A stretch of DNA of 46,131 bases from Spirogloea muscicola (GCA_009602725.1 WELB01000212.1:84288-130418), one strand, 5' to 3'. Shown: positions 10,073 through 22,481, numbered from the stretch's first letter. Numbers and translations: made by a program. Notes: generated by a model from the sequence alone, not told the origin.

Positions 10073-11230
10073 ATGCGGCTGCTCATTTGAAAGAATCGGC
10101 TGTGAAATGCCAGCCAGATGCATACAGGTGTTCATGACGGAGCCAAAGGCTAGGCAGACAGGGCGCCCTCAGGTACCCCCGTGTCAGCAGTAGGAAGTCA
10201 AATGAGCTGAGGGGAGGAAGAGCAACCCCGCTGCGCAAGCCAGAGGCTGCTGCAAGAGCGCGACCAGCCCGGCGATATAAGCAATCGCCTGGGACCGCTG
10301 TAGGCACATAGACAGACGCATGCGGTAGCAGAACACAAGACCCAAAGGCACCGAACCACCGGGAAGGGCTGCACCCTGTTCCCGGCGCCGCTGGTCAGCT
10401 TGAGAGGCCAGCAGCGAAAGTAACGAGGACCACCGACCCCCGTAACACCCGTGGATGTCCATGGCCAGGGGGTAGAAGGTATCACCCGCCGGGTGGTCCT
10501 TGTACTTGTGCAACTTCTTCTGTTCGGCCACCTTCACGGCATAGCCGGTCTCAGAAGTAATGGGGCCCTTCGTCCGGAAGCTGTCGGTGATGACGACGTC
10601 CATGAGGAGCCGCTTGCCACCTCCCAGGGGGGGGCCAACGAGAGAAGGCGCGCGGTGCGCATGAAATCAAAGCGAGGCCAATTCAAGCCATTACATTGTT
10701 CAGGCAGAAAATGCAGAAAGTGCAAAGAATGCAGCGCAAAGAATGTGGCTACATGAAAAGACGCCCTATACTAGGAGGGCCGGAGGTGCACAGAGCGGGG
10801 GGAGCCGTGCTGACGGGGGCCATGTCGACTCGACCGGTACCGCTTGTGGAGCTGCTAGAGGAGGTTGAGGAAGCAGCAATGGCAGGAGGGAGGGCGGGTG
10901 GGGGAAAGGAACCAGATCGACACGCCTCGTCCGAGGGACCCCATGACGGAGTCAGATGGGCATCACCCCAGTGCTCTCCAACGCCACTTGATATCCCGCC
11001 TCCTTGACGATGCAATACATGGCGTCACGCAGGAGGTTGTGGGAGCCCGTGCGCTCACTGCCTTTGGCACATCTGAGCATGTGGTCACGCATGAGCAATG
11101 CATCATGCTCAATAAGCCCTCATTCACATTGGGTCACCCCTGCCAGGCACAGGGGTGGTAAGCCAAGACGGCGGCGCATGGCATCGCAAAACAAAGCATT
11201 TTCAATCCGCAAGCCCGCATGCAAAGGCAA
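10073..11230 (-). mobile_element. LINE 3' part, family B (zinc-knuckle, RLE-like region and 3' tail)
   Basis: On the minus strand, in order: RRLGLPPLCLAG; a Cys/His stretch (TQCE, stop, LIEHDALLMRDHMLRC); EAGYQVALES; RRVDLV; an interruption at about 10930-10635 that includes a family A tail phrase (10650-10700); LMDVVITDSF; AEQKKLHKYKDHP; AMDIHGCYGGRWSSLLSLLA; and, after a frameshift, LLLTRGY-stop followed by the conserved 3' tail (10073-10190). A Cys/His motif followed by charged VDVV and AE-K-K-Y blocks is the layout of the restriction-like endonuclease of R2/NeSL-type LINEs. That assignment is by pattern, not by search. Stops, a shift and a nested insertion make it a dead copy. Confidence 0.7.
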
Positions 11231-11517
11231 AGCGCGGAGCCACTTAGACGCTCGGGGGGGAGAGCAGGAAGTCCTCCCGAAAGTCGGGGGGAGGTGGCGA
11301 CCACCATCAACCAGCGGCCCGCTTGCCGGCCAGCGGCGGGTGTGGGCCCCGCCGCCAGGCCCCGCCCGCCATAGCGCCACCCTCCATCCCCCGCTGCCGG
11401 GCCAACCCCCCGCGCCGCCTCCGCCGCCGGCTGNCGGCGGCGGCGTCGGCGGCGGCGGCGGCTGGCCGGACGCCCGGCGTGCTGCACCAGCGAGTGCGCC
11501 GCCTGCTGCTGGCGACC

Positions 11518-14500
11518 ATGGCTCTCTGCATCGGCGGGAGCTGCCTGTCTGTGCTCTCCGTCTCGCCCACCCTGGCCGTGCTCCGCGCCGAGCCCGAGGC
11601 CGCCGGCCCCGACCCCGTCGCCGCCTCGGTTGAGGCCCTTGCTCCTCAGCCGCCAAGCAGTGACGAGAGCGACCTGCCGGCTGCCTTGGAGGCGCCTTCT
11701 GAGCTCGGGCTATCTGCGGCTGCGGACAATGTGTTGGCTGCCGAGCCTGGCTCGCAATTGCGCGCGAACAACGTCCAGGCTGTGACATACAGCGAGGCAC
11801 CTGGCGAAGCCGAGCAGCAGGTGCAGCAGGTGGATGGAAGTGCAGTAGTTGATGGGACGGCCGAGCAAGAAGATATCATCAAAAGCAAGGCCCCAGCACG
11901 CAGGGAGGCGACTGTGATTTCAACGGGTGACGGGATGCCAGAACCATCTGCATTGCCTGTCCGACGAGTCATCAGGCCGCGCCGGAGCAGGATAGTGCGA
12001 GTGCGGCCTTCGCACTGGGGGGCGCTGCAGGTCTCAGCTGGACTTGGTGGTGGCGTCGAGGCCCTCCACGGAATTGCGACTGTGCTAGACAAGGACAACT
12101 TGAAGAACATCGTGAAGAACAAGTTCGGTGCACTGGACAAGAAGCACCCAATCGTCGTGACTTTTGCCAACTTTGCATACCTTGACTTTCTCAGTAACTG
12201 GCTGCACCACGTTCACAAGCTCGGCACGCCGGCAGTCCTAGTAGGTGCTCTAGACGAGACGACATACAAGGTGAGCCCGTCTTCTTCTCAGAAAGAAGGT
12301 ACTCACCATGACTCAGCCATCTCCGAGAGGCAATGGCTAGTGCACAAGGCCCCGCCCATCATCTCCTCTTGTAGTGCAGCCTCTGACTACGCAATTGCGC
12401 AGCTAGTTTCGTCACCTCGCATACGCTGAAGCTCACTACTATGTCCCAGGCAGTAAGATGAAGGAGTGTTGAATTACTCAGAAAGTTTGATCCCACAGCA
12501 ACATGCCCGCTTGGCTTGAGGGGTGCAGTGGTGCTCGGATCAGTCGCTAGGCCGGATGAGGTTGGGAGCAGTGAGCTTGAAGGCGATGCTTGGTGAGGAC
12601 CTTTTGAAGGGGGCCAAGTTCAGGGACATGGGGGCCACCAAGGTATTCAAGCGCTCCTTGTTAGATGCAACACAGTCGAGTTGGCTTGGTCTAAGGGGTA
12701 CCATCACATGAGAGCTGATATGACTTTACCTCTTCGTGAATCAGGTTCCTTTGACGAGGCTTTAGACTTGTGACCAGCAAGCATGCGAAGATAGCCAGCA
12801 GGGCCACTTGTGGGAAGCTTGCTGTGCTGCTGCTTTCACCAATGATCCCATGTTATGGTTGCAATTTACACACCGATGAAGACAGTGTGTTTTGGTCTGC
12901 AAGTGCTATGACAGGTCGCACTGCTGCTCGCTTTACTTGAGCACGGAAGGAGTGTCGTGCTCAGCGACGCCGACACAGTGTGGCTCCAGCCACTGCAGGG
13001 AGTCACAAGTCTGTCTCCGGCGGCAGACCTCCTTGTTGCGTCCGAGTGCCTCTCGCCTGCAAGCGATCTGGCTATGTGAGAGCCTCCACTCATGTTGCTG
13101 TCCTGCTTGCTCAGATTGCTGTCTGACTGCACGAACTTTGACTATCAAATAAAATTTCAATTATTCCTGGCGAGCGTCCTATGCTGTGACATTCTTGTAA
13201 AGTTTGCAATGAATTGACATTCTCATTGGGCTCCCTGCCTTGCTGCCAGAGAGTCTGTCAGATTAGTGTTGTTCTTGCTTGTGTGTTGTTGTCTAGACAC
13301 TTTGTCTTCTCCAACCTTAGCTTTTTGAGGGCACAACAATATGGACTGGCAGACCTGGCAAGTATATGCTGCATACAGTCCTGAGGCTTCGTAGAAGGCT
13401 GACGTGCTTGCAGAGCAGAGGCTACTGCTATTGGTGGTGATGCTGGGTGGTACAGAGAAGCCACCAGCAGGTCTGGAGAGGCGCTTGGAAACATCTATGA
13501 TGCACCGTTCAGCACTGGCGCAATTGTTGCGAGGCCGACAGACAGAACTCAAGCAATGCTTGCAGAGTGGCTTACCATGATGGTGCAGAGAGGTCATGGT
13601 TGGCCACAGCCCCTGCTGAGCGACCAGGATGCTTTCAATCGCTTAGCAAGAGTTGGCATGTTCCCACTGCAGGTCTGCGCAGCTCTTACAGAAGCCAACA
13701 GATGCATAGTGCTCTCACTTCTGCCTTGAAGCTCTGCAGCTTCGCACCTGTTTCTTGGGATTGTGATAATCTTGGATTTGGCTGCATGCACGTAGCAAGT
13801 TGCTGGCAGCATGTTTTGTGCAACATGTAGGTTCGACATGTAGAGCACAAGTTTGACTACTCTGCCTCGTACTCAAAGTTTAGCATGTGATCGCCAGCTG
13901 CTCATTACTCAAGAGTGGCATATAGGTCGTCAAGCCAGACGGCGAGAGCAAGCCGGACAACCGCGTCTTCTGGGCCTTCAATTGCACAGTAAGTGCCCTG
14001 GTCCAGGCATTTGCAATGGGTTGCATTTGTCTAGCTGACGGAGCCGCAGTAAGAGAAGGCTGATTGTTGTGCACAAGCATGGCTCGTCGATCTATACATT
14101 GCCGGCAATTGCTCTTGGATATGGATCTGTGAGGCTTGCAGAACTATGTTGAAGTGTATTGGACTTCTATATCTAAGCAGTAATGTAACTTTAAATTGGT
14201 CAAGAGTTGCAGCACCAAGAGTTGCAAGATCTGTAGCTCATCACGGCATCGCTGACAAAGACAGGGCATGCTAGTCAACATCGCCGGTCAAACCGAATAT
14301 TCCACGAATTTGCAATGCTCAACACCTGATTCTGCAACAAGCTGGTCCTTGCACGTTGTCAGGTACAACTGGGGGTCCTGCCAGTGGCCCTTTTCCCATC
14401 CAGTCATGTGTATTTTGTGCAAAAGCACAACCAAGCGATGCCCATGATGGTTCATGCCAGCCAAGCTGTGCATGGAGGCAAGTGGGGACAAAAGCTGAGG

Positions 14501-16230
14501 CTTCAAGGTGCAAATCTGTGGGCATTGGACGAAGACAGGTGAGCTCACTGACGACTGCGATTCAAGGAATTTCTTCCTTAACACGCATGCAAGTTCCATG
14601 ATGTCACAGCAGTCCAGTGATGCCATGCAATTAGCTTAGTTATGGAACTGGAACTGGCAAACATCGATGCCAATGATACTATCAGTTCAGTCAGCTCATA
14701 ATCGTGTGACACTCAGTGATTGCTGTAGTTGGAAAGTACGGTCCTGACTGTCTGTGCTGTCTTTTGCCTTTCCTGATTGGAAAATTTGTGCTGTAAGGCT
14801 CACTTCTGATGTGTGCTGTGTTCTGGTGCTGCAGTTATTATCGGAACGGGAGCTTCTTATCGTTTGATGCCTCTTTGCCCGTGGCTTTGGACAACAAAAA
14901 GGCAGACCCCATTGCAAGGCAGTTGGCATATGCAAGCTATGTCCTCCTCTCCGTTCGTAATGCGCTGGCTATTGCGAGCATTCTGAAGAGGATTCTCATC
15001 CTGCCAGACGTGATTTGCATCTGCGACCAGTAAGCTATTCTGTCCAACTGCCAGCGTGCAGAATGCATGCGGCTTCACTCATCCAACTTCGCTACTTCTG
15101 CCTACACACTCTGCTTACAAGCAGTGTTAGGTCATGAGCTCCGTTTCATGGCTTGTGCACACTTTGAAGGAAAGAGTGCATCAATGCTTGACATGCAGAA
15201 TGTGGCAAAGTGGGGTACGTGGATCGTGTCGTATTCCGGGCGTTGATCAGGATGCAGAGCACCTCTACCCAAGCTGCCCATTAGACCACTATGTAGATAT
15301 TCAGAGTTGGATGGAGTCCAGCTTTCAAGTCCGTCCATCATCCTTCCTTCTGCATCCAAGAGTGCCACACGTAAAGAGCTCCAGGTGCTCCTGCTCCCTG
15401 ATCTGAGTCTGTAGGCCTGTGCAGCTGCTGAATTTGACATGTCACAGATATCAGTATGGCCAGAAGTAAGATCAGTCCGTTAAATTTGTCGACATCTTTA
15501 TTGCATTGATTGCATTGCGCTGCATTGTGCAGTGCTAATTAGACTTGGTGGGTACTATACACTGATTGCTGCACTCGTGCCATTGCAGGAAGGTCATCGA
15601 ATTGGTGCCTCGCACTTCATCAGGTGGTGGCCTTGTAGAGCATCCGACTGACCAGGAGGTCAAACAGTCCCTTCAGGGGTTTGACAGTGTGCGAGTGCTG
15701 CACCTGAGATCTACAGCATCTGCCTTCTGCAGGTCTTTCCACTATACCTTGCATACCCTTGTAGGATCGAAGTACATGTTGCAGGTACGCTCTTGCAGCA
15801 TCTAAGACCAGAGCCTATGCATAGTGGACGACTCCTCCCAACCCAGGTGACATTATGCAGCTGCAACAATGTCAACCATGACTGAATGGCAGGGGCAGCA
15901 AAATCCTCAGATTGCCAACTTCTAGAATCCACAAATTGATTACGGCAACAGACTGACTTTCGGCTGGGAAGCTCCTTGACATGCAGGCATGAAGATGAGG
16001 AAGAAAACTTAAGATTCGACCGGGACACCTTGGACAAGGGCTTGTTTGGACCAGTACTGTGGTGCTCAGAAAGTGAAAGTGAAGACAACTCTACGGAATT
16101 GTCTGACTCGCCTGCAACAGCTATTAGCAAGCTGCTATGCAGACAGATTGATCGACCACCATCCTTGTCAGAAAAGGCCACTGCCTCGTGCTATAGGCCT
16201 GCTGATGAATGGTCTCTAGAAAACAGATAA
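11518..16230 (+). CDS. GT77-type nucleotide-diphospho-sugar transferase (XEG113/RRA-like arabinosyltransferase), start unresolved
   Basis: Exons: (start)-12270, 12529-12642, 12915-13075, 13471-13672, 13926-13988, 14363-14538, 14835-15029, 15199-15384, 15589-15732, 15987-16230; all GT-AG with consistent phases. From the ATG at 11518 it is about 745 residues. The segment RRLLLATMALCIGGSCLSVL is a type II signal anchor, so the protein is Golgi-membrane bound. Catalytic-fold landmarks are HPIVVTFANFAYLDFLSNW, KFRDMGATK, the DxD motif in VVLSDADTVWL (metal and nucleotide-sugar binding), APFSTGAIVAR, LLSDQDAFNRLARVGMF, FWAFN and GVLPVALFPSSHVYFVQ, then the XEG113-type C-terminal region (GSFLSFDASLPVAL, YPSCPLDHYVD). 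In plants this family adds arabinose to extensin hydroxyproline glycans; the substrate here is unknown. Basic residues before the anchor suggest the true start is upstream of 11518, near the single N at 11434. Confidence 0.88.
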
Positions 16231-16580
16231 CAAGGACATGCTACTGCTTATGGCACTGACCTAGGCTGTAAGTGCAATAGACAACAAAAGCATTTATGAC
16301 AACATGCTTGCTCAATCGGTGGGAAGAGGCAAAACAAGGCAGCTCAAGCTTGTGTTGTGACAAACTCAAAGAATATTTTTGAGAAGTGTAGTACTATATA
16401 CACAGGCAGAACTGGTGGCAGGCGTGACACACTTGGTAACACCAGCACCCTTGAGAGATAACCTAGTTAGCCAGGTGCCTCTGACATCTACAAAGTCTTG
16501 GGATGGGTGGGGTTAGTGTACACCAGTTGTGCTTAGTGGAGCACAGGGCACCGCAAGCACCTACAACAAAAGTAGCACGT
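16231..16580. other. intergenic, convergent 3' ends of GT77 gene and histone H3
   Basis: AT-richer sequence with a TGTAA word at about 16268, the polyadenylation signal used by many green algae, 35-40 bases after the GT77 stop. I could not find a canonical histone 3' stem-loop downstream of H3. Confidence 0.4.
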
Positions 16581-17009
<429 letters not shown>

Positions 17010-17027
17010 GNAAGCCCCCGTGCCTGC

Positions 17028-17033
17028 TTATAA
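17028..17033 (-). promoter_or_regulatory. TATA box of histone H3
   Basis: Palindromic cttataag in a GC-rich context about 37 bases upstream of the H3 ATG on the minus strand. The spacing allows a very short 5' leader and could be shortened by the unresolved N at 17011. Confidence 0.6.
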
Positions 17034-17040
17034 GGGGCAG

Positions 17041-17065
17041 GCGGGGAGGGAGGGAGGGAGGGAAC
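17041..17065 (+). repeat. (GGGA)n microsatellite
   Basis: Repeated ggga units upstream of the H3 TATA box. A longer tract of the same type borders the assembly gap at 22482. Confidence 0.8.
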
Positions 17066-17370
17066 CCGGGGGAGGGAGGGCCGCGCAGCGCGAGCTCGGG
17101 CCCCGCGTTCGTAATTTTGAAATCGTGAAAAGGCCCGCCGGTGCTGTGAAGCGCGACCGTGCACCGTCGATGTGACCTCTAATCTGACGGCTTATCGAGG
17201 CGATCCGACGACCCCCCCCAAGAGAGCCATGCGATTGGCGCACGCAAAGGAGCCGCTGAGATGCACCAATGAAGGGCACGGATCGAGTCCACCTGGCATG
17301 CAGGTGGCCTCCACTCGAGCTCCCGAGGCTGGCTGCAGCTTCAGCGCCAAGACGACGGCCATCGCGGCCA

Positions 17371-17401
<31 letters not shown>
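17371..17401 (+). repeat. (CCG)n microsatellite
   Basis: About ten uninterrupted GCC/CCG triplets about 380 bases upstream of the H3 start. Readable as poly-Pro, poly-Arg or poly-Ala depending on frame, but no gene model supports coding. Confidence 0.8.
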
Positions 17402-17403
<2 letters not shown>

Positions 17404-19248
17404 TCGCGGGCCAAGCCGCGCGGCAGGCAGCTGTCTGCCGTCTCACACACTTGTTAAGGGCAAGCTGAGGTCCATTAGCTTGCACACCTCACGTTTGGCA
17501 TGGCCACCTCGTGCCCCACCCTGTACTCGGATGCCTCCTGGGGATGCGGCTCCTCTACTATGCCAGCACGGTGAACCGCGCCGTCGGCGACCTGCGTCGG
17601 CGCACTGGCTGCTGCTGTTGTGTCAGCTCCTGGTGCTCTGCTGTGTGCCACTTGCTCACAGGCTGCTCGGCGTCCTGGCTTACCCTCCTCGCATTGGCCA
17701 CTCAAGTCCGATGTAGACTCAGCTCTCTGTTCCTCAGTGGTGCAATGTCAAGGAGGGCCTTAAACAAGCAATACAGCATCAGCCAACAGCGCCATGATTG
17801 TCACGTCTGGCTCTCATCAGTCTGCATAGATTGATTTGCCTGTGGTGCAACCTCAAACTCACGCATCGTGAAGGAGCTGCTTGCGTTTCGATGTTAGTAA
17901 CCACAGGCATTACTTGCTGAGGCCGCCACGTCGTGCACTTGCGTGCACACTGTCTAGTATTGTTGCCAGAATTGGCTCGATTGTTGCCAATGCCATCAGG
18001 TCTGCGACAGCAGAGCGCTCAGTTGACCATTCGCAGGATGCCAGAAAGGTCGAAGCACATTAAGGACTCCCCAACTGATAACATTCCCCATCAGCTGTCG
18101 ACTCACACGGTGTGATTGAGAAACTCCCTTTCAAGCACCACCTTACAAAGGCTGCAATTTGCAGCCAAGACCCAATCGGCAATTTGGTTCTCAATGTCCC
18201 TTCCCTTCTACCTCGTGAAACTGTCTGACGCTCACGCTATATTGCCTTGCAGGACGAGTCGTCTGGAGTCTAGTGGTTGCATCTGGCTGCTTGTAAACCA
18301 TTCCCCCTTCTAGGATCAACTTTTGCTTCTTGCTGTCAAGCACCAGTGCAGCCATCCCCAGCCACCCCTTCTGTCATTTAGCCACCTCGTATGCAACTTC
18401 TTTCAGATTCCTTTGCCTGCACTGTAACCAAAGCTGTGTCGGCGTGAATCCCCTGAACGATCTGCAAGTGTTAGAAATCTCGCAGTCCATTGTTTTGATG
18501 TGGAGGATACAGCAAAGATGTATACACTGGCATGCCATAACCTGACGCAAGTCTAAGTTTACGGTCTACAATCGCAGTCAAGTGGAGCACATGAGCCATC
18601 TCATGTGCGGCAAGGCCTACGAACAGCTGATCTGGACAATCGCAAGCACAGCGTGTTACTGAGATTGTTTATCTGAAATGATTGATTTCGTTCAATTTGA
18701 CAAGGAAAGCAGCAGAACTTGGTCGGTAATCCAGCAATCAAGCTTAGACCATAATCAGTGAGTGAGGAATAGCCAGGAGAGAAGGCATGTATCGCCACAA
18801 CTCCCATCACAGTGAGCCAGTCAGATCTTTACAGCAACAGTAGTGCAGCAGTGGTAAGAGGACTGAGAAAGCATGATGTCGATTCCCTATTTGGCAGAGA
18901 GTGGATGGGGGAGCTAAATAGTAAATGCTGAGAGACTAGTTTATGGTGGCGTACATTGAGTTGACTGCTGTCCTACAAACAGCATGACCCTGATTTTATA
19001 CACAGGGTCAAATCCCTATGCCACAGCTGCCTGGTCGGGTCGCCAGCAAGTACCATCGAGGCCATCTCTCACAATGCTGACACTCGAGCATTGTGTCGAC
19101 CCAGACTACCTCCTGGGAAGTATCTCTGCAGTCATCTCCTTCACATGCAGAGAGTCGAATTGCAAGAGCTCCAGAGTTGTGCAAGCGAGCTTGGAGCTGA
19201 CTTGCACATCAATTTCCAGGTGAACACAGAGCTGCTTTCCATCGTATC
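17402..19248. other. unassigned 1.8 kb between H3 and NDUFAF7 genes
   Basis: A GC-rich block at 17490-17730 (+) could be an exon: it reads GMRLLYYASTVNRAVGDLRR and further hydrophobic residues, and has an upstream acceptor-like tag at about 17480. I recognise no family and could not chain it to other exons. A second open stretch at 18990-19240 (+) contains HMQRVELQELQSC and is also unrecognised. The rest is AT-richer and looks non-coding. Confidence 0.3.
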
Positions 19249-22200
19249 TTACACGAAGCAAGCTGGTGTATCAAGCTTGCTGTTGACAATAGCCATTACC
19301 TTGTAACGGTCGCCCATACCCACAATTTTGTTTGATGAGGGAGGAGAGGTGTGAGATGCAGCTTCACTACTTTCCACTGCTGCTACTTGAAGGCCAGTGC
19401 TGGCTTCAATGTCAGTGTCATCAAGCCATGGAGGCTCTCCACTTCCTACCAATCTCCAGTAACCCAATTGCAGGGCTTCAACCTGTTCATCTGTTGCAGC
19501 CTGAAGCAGAGCCTCAAGACGGAAGTTGATGCCTAGAAGACCAAGGAAATTTGACTGAGTGATAGGATGATAAGCTTGTGCTCCAGCTGCATCAGACCAC
19601 AGGATCATGCTTAAATGGCATGTAATTCCACGAAACTTTGCACCAAGGATGTCCTGAGTTGAGCTCAGGTGCATAACAACAAAGCACTGAATCACCACCC
19701 TGCAGTCCTAGCATCCAACCAAGAGGATTCCAAATTGCGAAAGCGACAGACACATTAGAAAAGACCAGTGACATATCTCTCCATTGCAGAGGTGCCCACC
19801 GTCAGCTTCTTCAACAGCTTGGCGGAGGGCAGCAAAGTCAACATACGCACTCAAATCAGCAGAACCTGGTTCATCGAAGAGATGTACAAATTCGTGCTTC
19901 CTGATTGCCTGCAATGTGAAAATCATGTGAATAAGCTCTTACAAGTATGCCCTCTTGTGCAGCTCAACAATCAGACCCACCAACATGCATACTGCCATAG
20001 CAGCCATATCACGTTTTTGTCAACTCGACCTACATACTCTCGTAGCTATCCTATTACCAAGTCACAGATACGAGGAAAAGATGAGATGGGCACGCCTGCA
20101 GGCTGTCTGCTATTAAATTGTCCTCCCCATAGTCGATGATGAGTGCGCCTCCTCCGTCTTGCCCCACTCGTTTGGCAATGTCAGCCGCCAGCTTCAGCCC
20201 TCCAGGGCACACTTCGATCTGCTTGGCTCTGGCCCTCTCTTCCAGCGATGCAATCTTTAGCCTCCCTGGCAAGTAGAGCCTTGTCGCAGTAGACGGCCCA
20301 TTGGAAAGGACATAGCGAAAGGAATAGGGCCTGTGTTGTGCTGCTGAAAATATTAGCAGAGGAACACCCGTGTGCCAATACAGCAACATGCTTCATATAA
20401 AGATGAAACCCTTAACCCTAAACCCTTCACCTATAGAGAAGAAGATAGTCCATACACTTAAGTAAGGAAAGTCTCACCCTCCATCTTCCTCAGCCATGTC
20501 AATCAGCCTCTCGCACCAGCCTCGTTCTGTGAGCTGCCCACACAGTAACTTTGCTGCTCAATAGTTGCGGCAATGCAAGCAAAGGTGTAACTGAGAACTA
20601 CAGTGTCATGTTGCCGTGATAAACGAAGGAAGACATCAGCTAGCTAGAACAAGCTTGCCTCAAAGCAATGGAAATCAAATTGTGTCTGACAAGTAGCACT
20701 GACTTGGGAGCCTAGACTTTGCAGACACCGTTCTACGGTTGGAAAGGCAGGGTACTACTGGCCTGAAATTGGTGCACAGGTAGAGCATCAAAGAATTCAT
20801 GGGCGATCATGATGGTAGGCACTGCCCCCAGGAAACACAGATTTGGGCATCAGCACAACAAGAGATACATTTACATCTATACCTCAAGCTCACACACAGG
20901 TTTGTGCAGTGCAGCCTTCCCTATACTGGAGATGTGCTTCTTGTTCAATGCAAGCACCCCAGTATGACAGTGTCAGCTTGCAGTCTCACCGCCAGAGGGA
21001 ACTTGGGCAAGATCTGCATGCCAGAAGACGCGAGCGCCGGAGATGGAGCTCTCCATGCCTCTTGATGACGATGCTGCATCAGCTTCTTCATTGCTCTCAA
21101 GGACAGCTGCCTCTCCTTGGACAGCCTGAGCAGCTGCCATCTTGCTGCCATTGTCTGGTAGCTGGGCCTGCTCAGCAGGTGACTCCTTGGCCTCATGGAA
21201 GCTCTGCGGCCGGCCTCCGAAGCAGAGCGCCTGCTGCTGAGCAGCCCTGAGGGTTGGGCTAACCTCCACCAAGTGAAGTGAGACTGCAGATGCGAAGTCG
21301 GCGAATTTGGACGTGCCCTGCGCAAGCGCGTCCGCAACTTCATGTCAGGAGCTTCTTGTCAATGTGCTTTCACAATGCAGTCACTGATAGAGCTTTCTGC
21401 CTTCCACTTGCGCCTGTGAATGAGATGCTGTACTACACTACAGCAATCCAGAGGCTTTTCTGGACAGTGAGTGAGGTTGAGGGTTTAGGGCTTAGGGCTT
21501 ACGGGTTAGGGGTTTAGGTTTAGGGGTTTAGGGTTTAGGGTTAGTATGACGTGGCTGGTCACAACCAGAGACAAAGAGGCAGTCATGACAAATGAGCATC
21601 ATATATGGTGGCAAACTCTGACACTTAAGGTTGTGGCAGCCAATCTGAGATGTTACGCAGGAGGAGCCTGTGAGACATGTCAGCGGCTGGCGCTGATGTA
21701 TGCACTGAGAAATGGCAATGCCCACCACAGCTCGTGAATGAGCGGAGGGATGCTAACCAGTAGCGCAAGCACAGCAGTTGCTGAAAATGGAGCCAGACTC
21801 TCGCCACCACCATGCTTCAGACTGAACAAGTCTCATTTCCATGACTGTTTGGTGCCGATATAACCGAAATAGGAGCAAAACATGTGACTAGAAGTGTTAT
21901 TTGCTGAAATCTGCTAAAGTACTATTGCAAAGCCTGCCAAGCCTAGTCCCTTAACATCGCCAATTGTGTAATGTCTCAACCACGAAGCACTGAGCCCTAA
22001 GGCTAGATATCGACACTCAAAGATTACATGCAGCAAAGCAATCCCTAGTCCCAGACGCAGCAAAGAGACCTGACCTATCCTATACATGCTCAGTGCCACA
22101 TAACAACGAGCTTGCTACGATCAGCTTGCAGGTACAAGCAAGATTATCCAATCCTGATCAGCATGCGTCTGGACTTGTCATCTAGACTTGTCAAGCCAGG

Positions 22201-22363
22201 TTGACAAGGTAGCACCAGTTCACATTGCTTGCTTGCTGAAGTTGCGTATTACCCTCAGTAGGTCTGCCATGAGTGTCCCCCTGCCAGGCCCGAGCTCAAC
22301 CAGGTTGACAGCGGCGGGCGAGCCCATCTGCTGCCACAGGCTCACAACCCACACGCCTATCAT
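19249..22363 (-). CDS. NDUFAF7: NDUFAF7/MidA-type SAM-dependent methyltransferase, 5' exons missing
   Basis: Exons (complement): 22253-22363, 20990-21317, 20763-20821, 20478-20533, 20096-20330, 19800-19908, 19249-19586; 411 residues recovered. Landmarks: GVWVVSLWQQMG, the SAM-binding motif VELGPGRGTLMADLL, VSLHLVEVSPTLR, PTIMIAHEFFDALPVHQFQ, LTERGWCERLIDMA, GGALIIDYGEDN, GSADLSAYVDFAALRQA, PITQSNFLGLLGINFRLEAL, and GMGDRYKVMAIV near the C-terminus. In animals and amoebae this mitochondrial enzyme dimethylates an arginine of complex I subunit NDUFS2 during assembly. Two introns appear to be GC-AG (donors at 20095 and 20762). Exon 20990-21317 carries a long Ser/Ala/Gln-rich insert between family blocks. 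The usual N-terminus (mitochondrial signal, GYY..RDVFG block) is absent and must lie in or beyond the gap at 22482. Confidence 0.9.
20406..20430 (-). repeat. interstitial telomeric repeat (CCCTAAA orientation)
   Basis: The sequence aaacccttaaccctaaaccc is about three degenerate units of the plant-type telomere repeat, inside the intron between exons 20478-20533 and 20096-20330 of the NDUFAF7 gene. Confidence 0.7.
21481..21544 (+). repeat. interstitial telomeric repeat array (TTTAGGG orientation)
   Basis: About nine degenerate units of TTTAGGG (gggtttagggcttaggg ... gggtttagggtttaggg), 64 bases, inside the intron between exons 22253-22363 and 20990-21317 of the NDUFAF7 gene. It is inverted relative to the short array at 20406. 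Confidence 0.85.
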
Positions 22364-22377
22364 CTGTGTACACGGAG

Positions 22378-22481
22378 CAAGAGAGAGGTGGAGAGAGGGA
22401 GGGAGCGGGAGTGGGAGAGGGAGGGAGGGAAAGAGAGAGAGAGCCAGAGAGAGAGGGAGGGAGGGAGGGAGGGAGGGAGGG
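22378..22481 (+). repeat. GA/GGGA-rich microsatellite at gap edge
   Basis: Purine-only tract made of gagaga and ggga units that ends in the N run. The other side of the gap begins with a pyrimidine-only ctc tract. Confidence 0.85.

Noticed and set aside
11120-11800. Long minus-strand frame opposite the GT77 first exon
   Set aside because: GC-rich DNA gives open frames on both strands. The plus frame carries the signal anchor and joins in phase to conserved exons.
15733-15804. Read-through of GT77 exon 15589-15732 to a nearby stop (SFHYTLHTLVGSKYMLQ)
   Set aside because: Splicing at 15732 to 15987 keeps phase and gives the family pattern of an acidic block followed by GLFGPVLWC; the read-through does not.
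17172-17468. Possible protein with poly-Pro from the CCG repeat
   Set aside because: Only the microsatellite makes it look coding. There is no homology, no splice support, and it lies in the H3 upstream region.
18116-18545. Short hydrophobic open frames (+)
   Set aside because: AT-richer sequence without codon bias, splice consistency or recognisable motifs.
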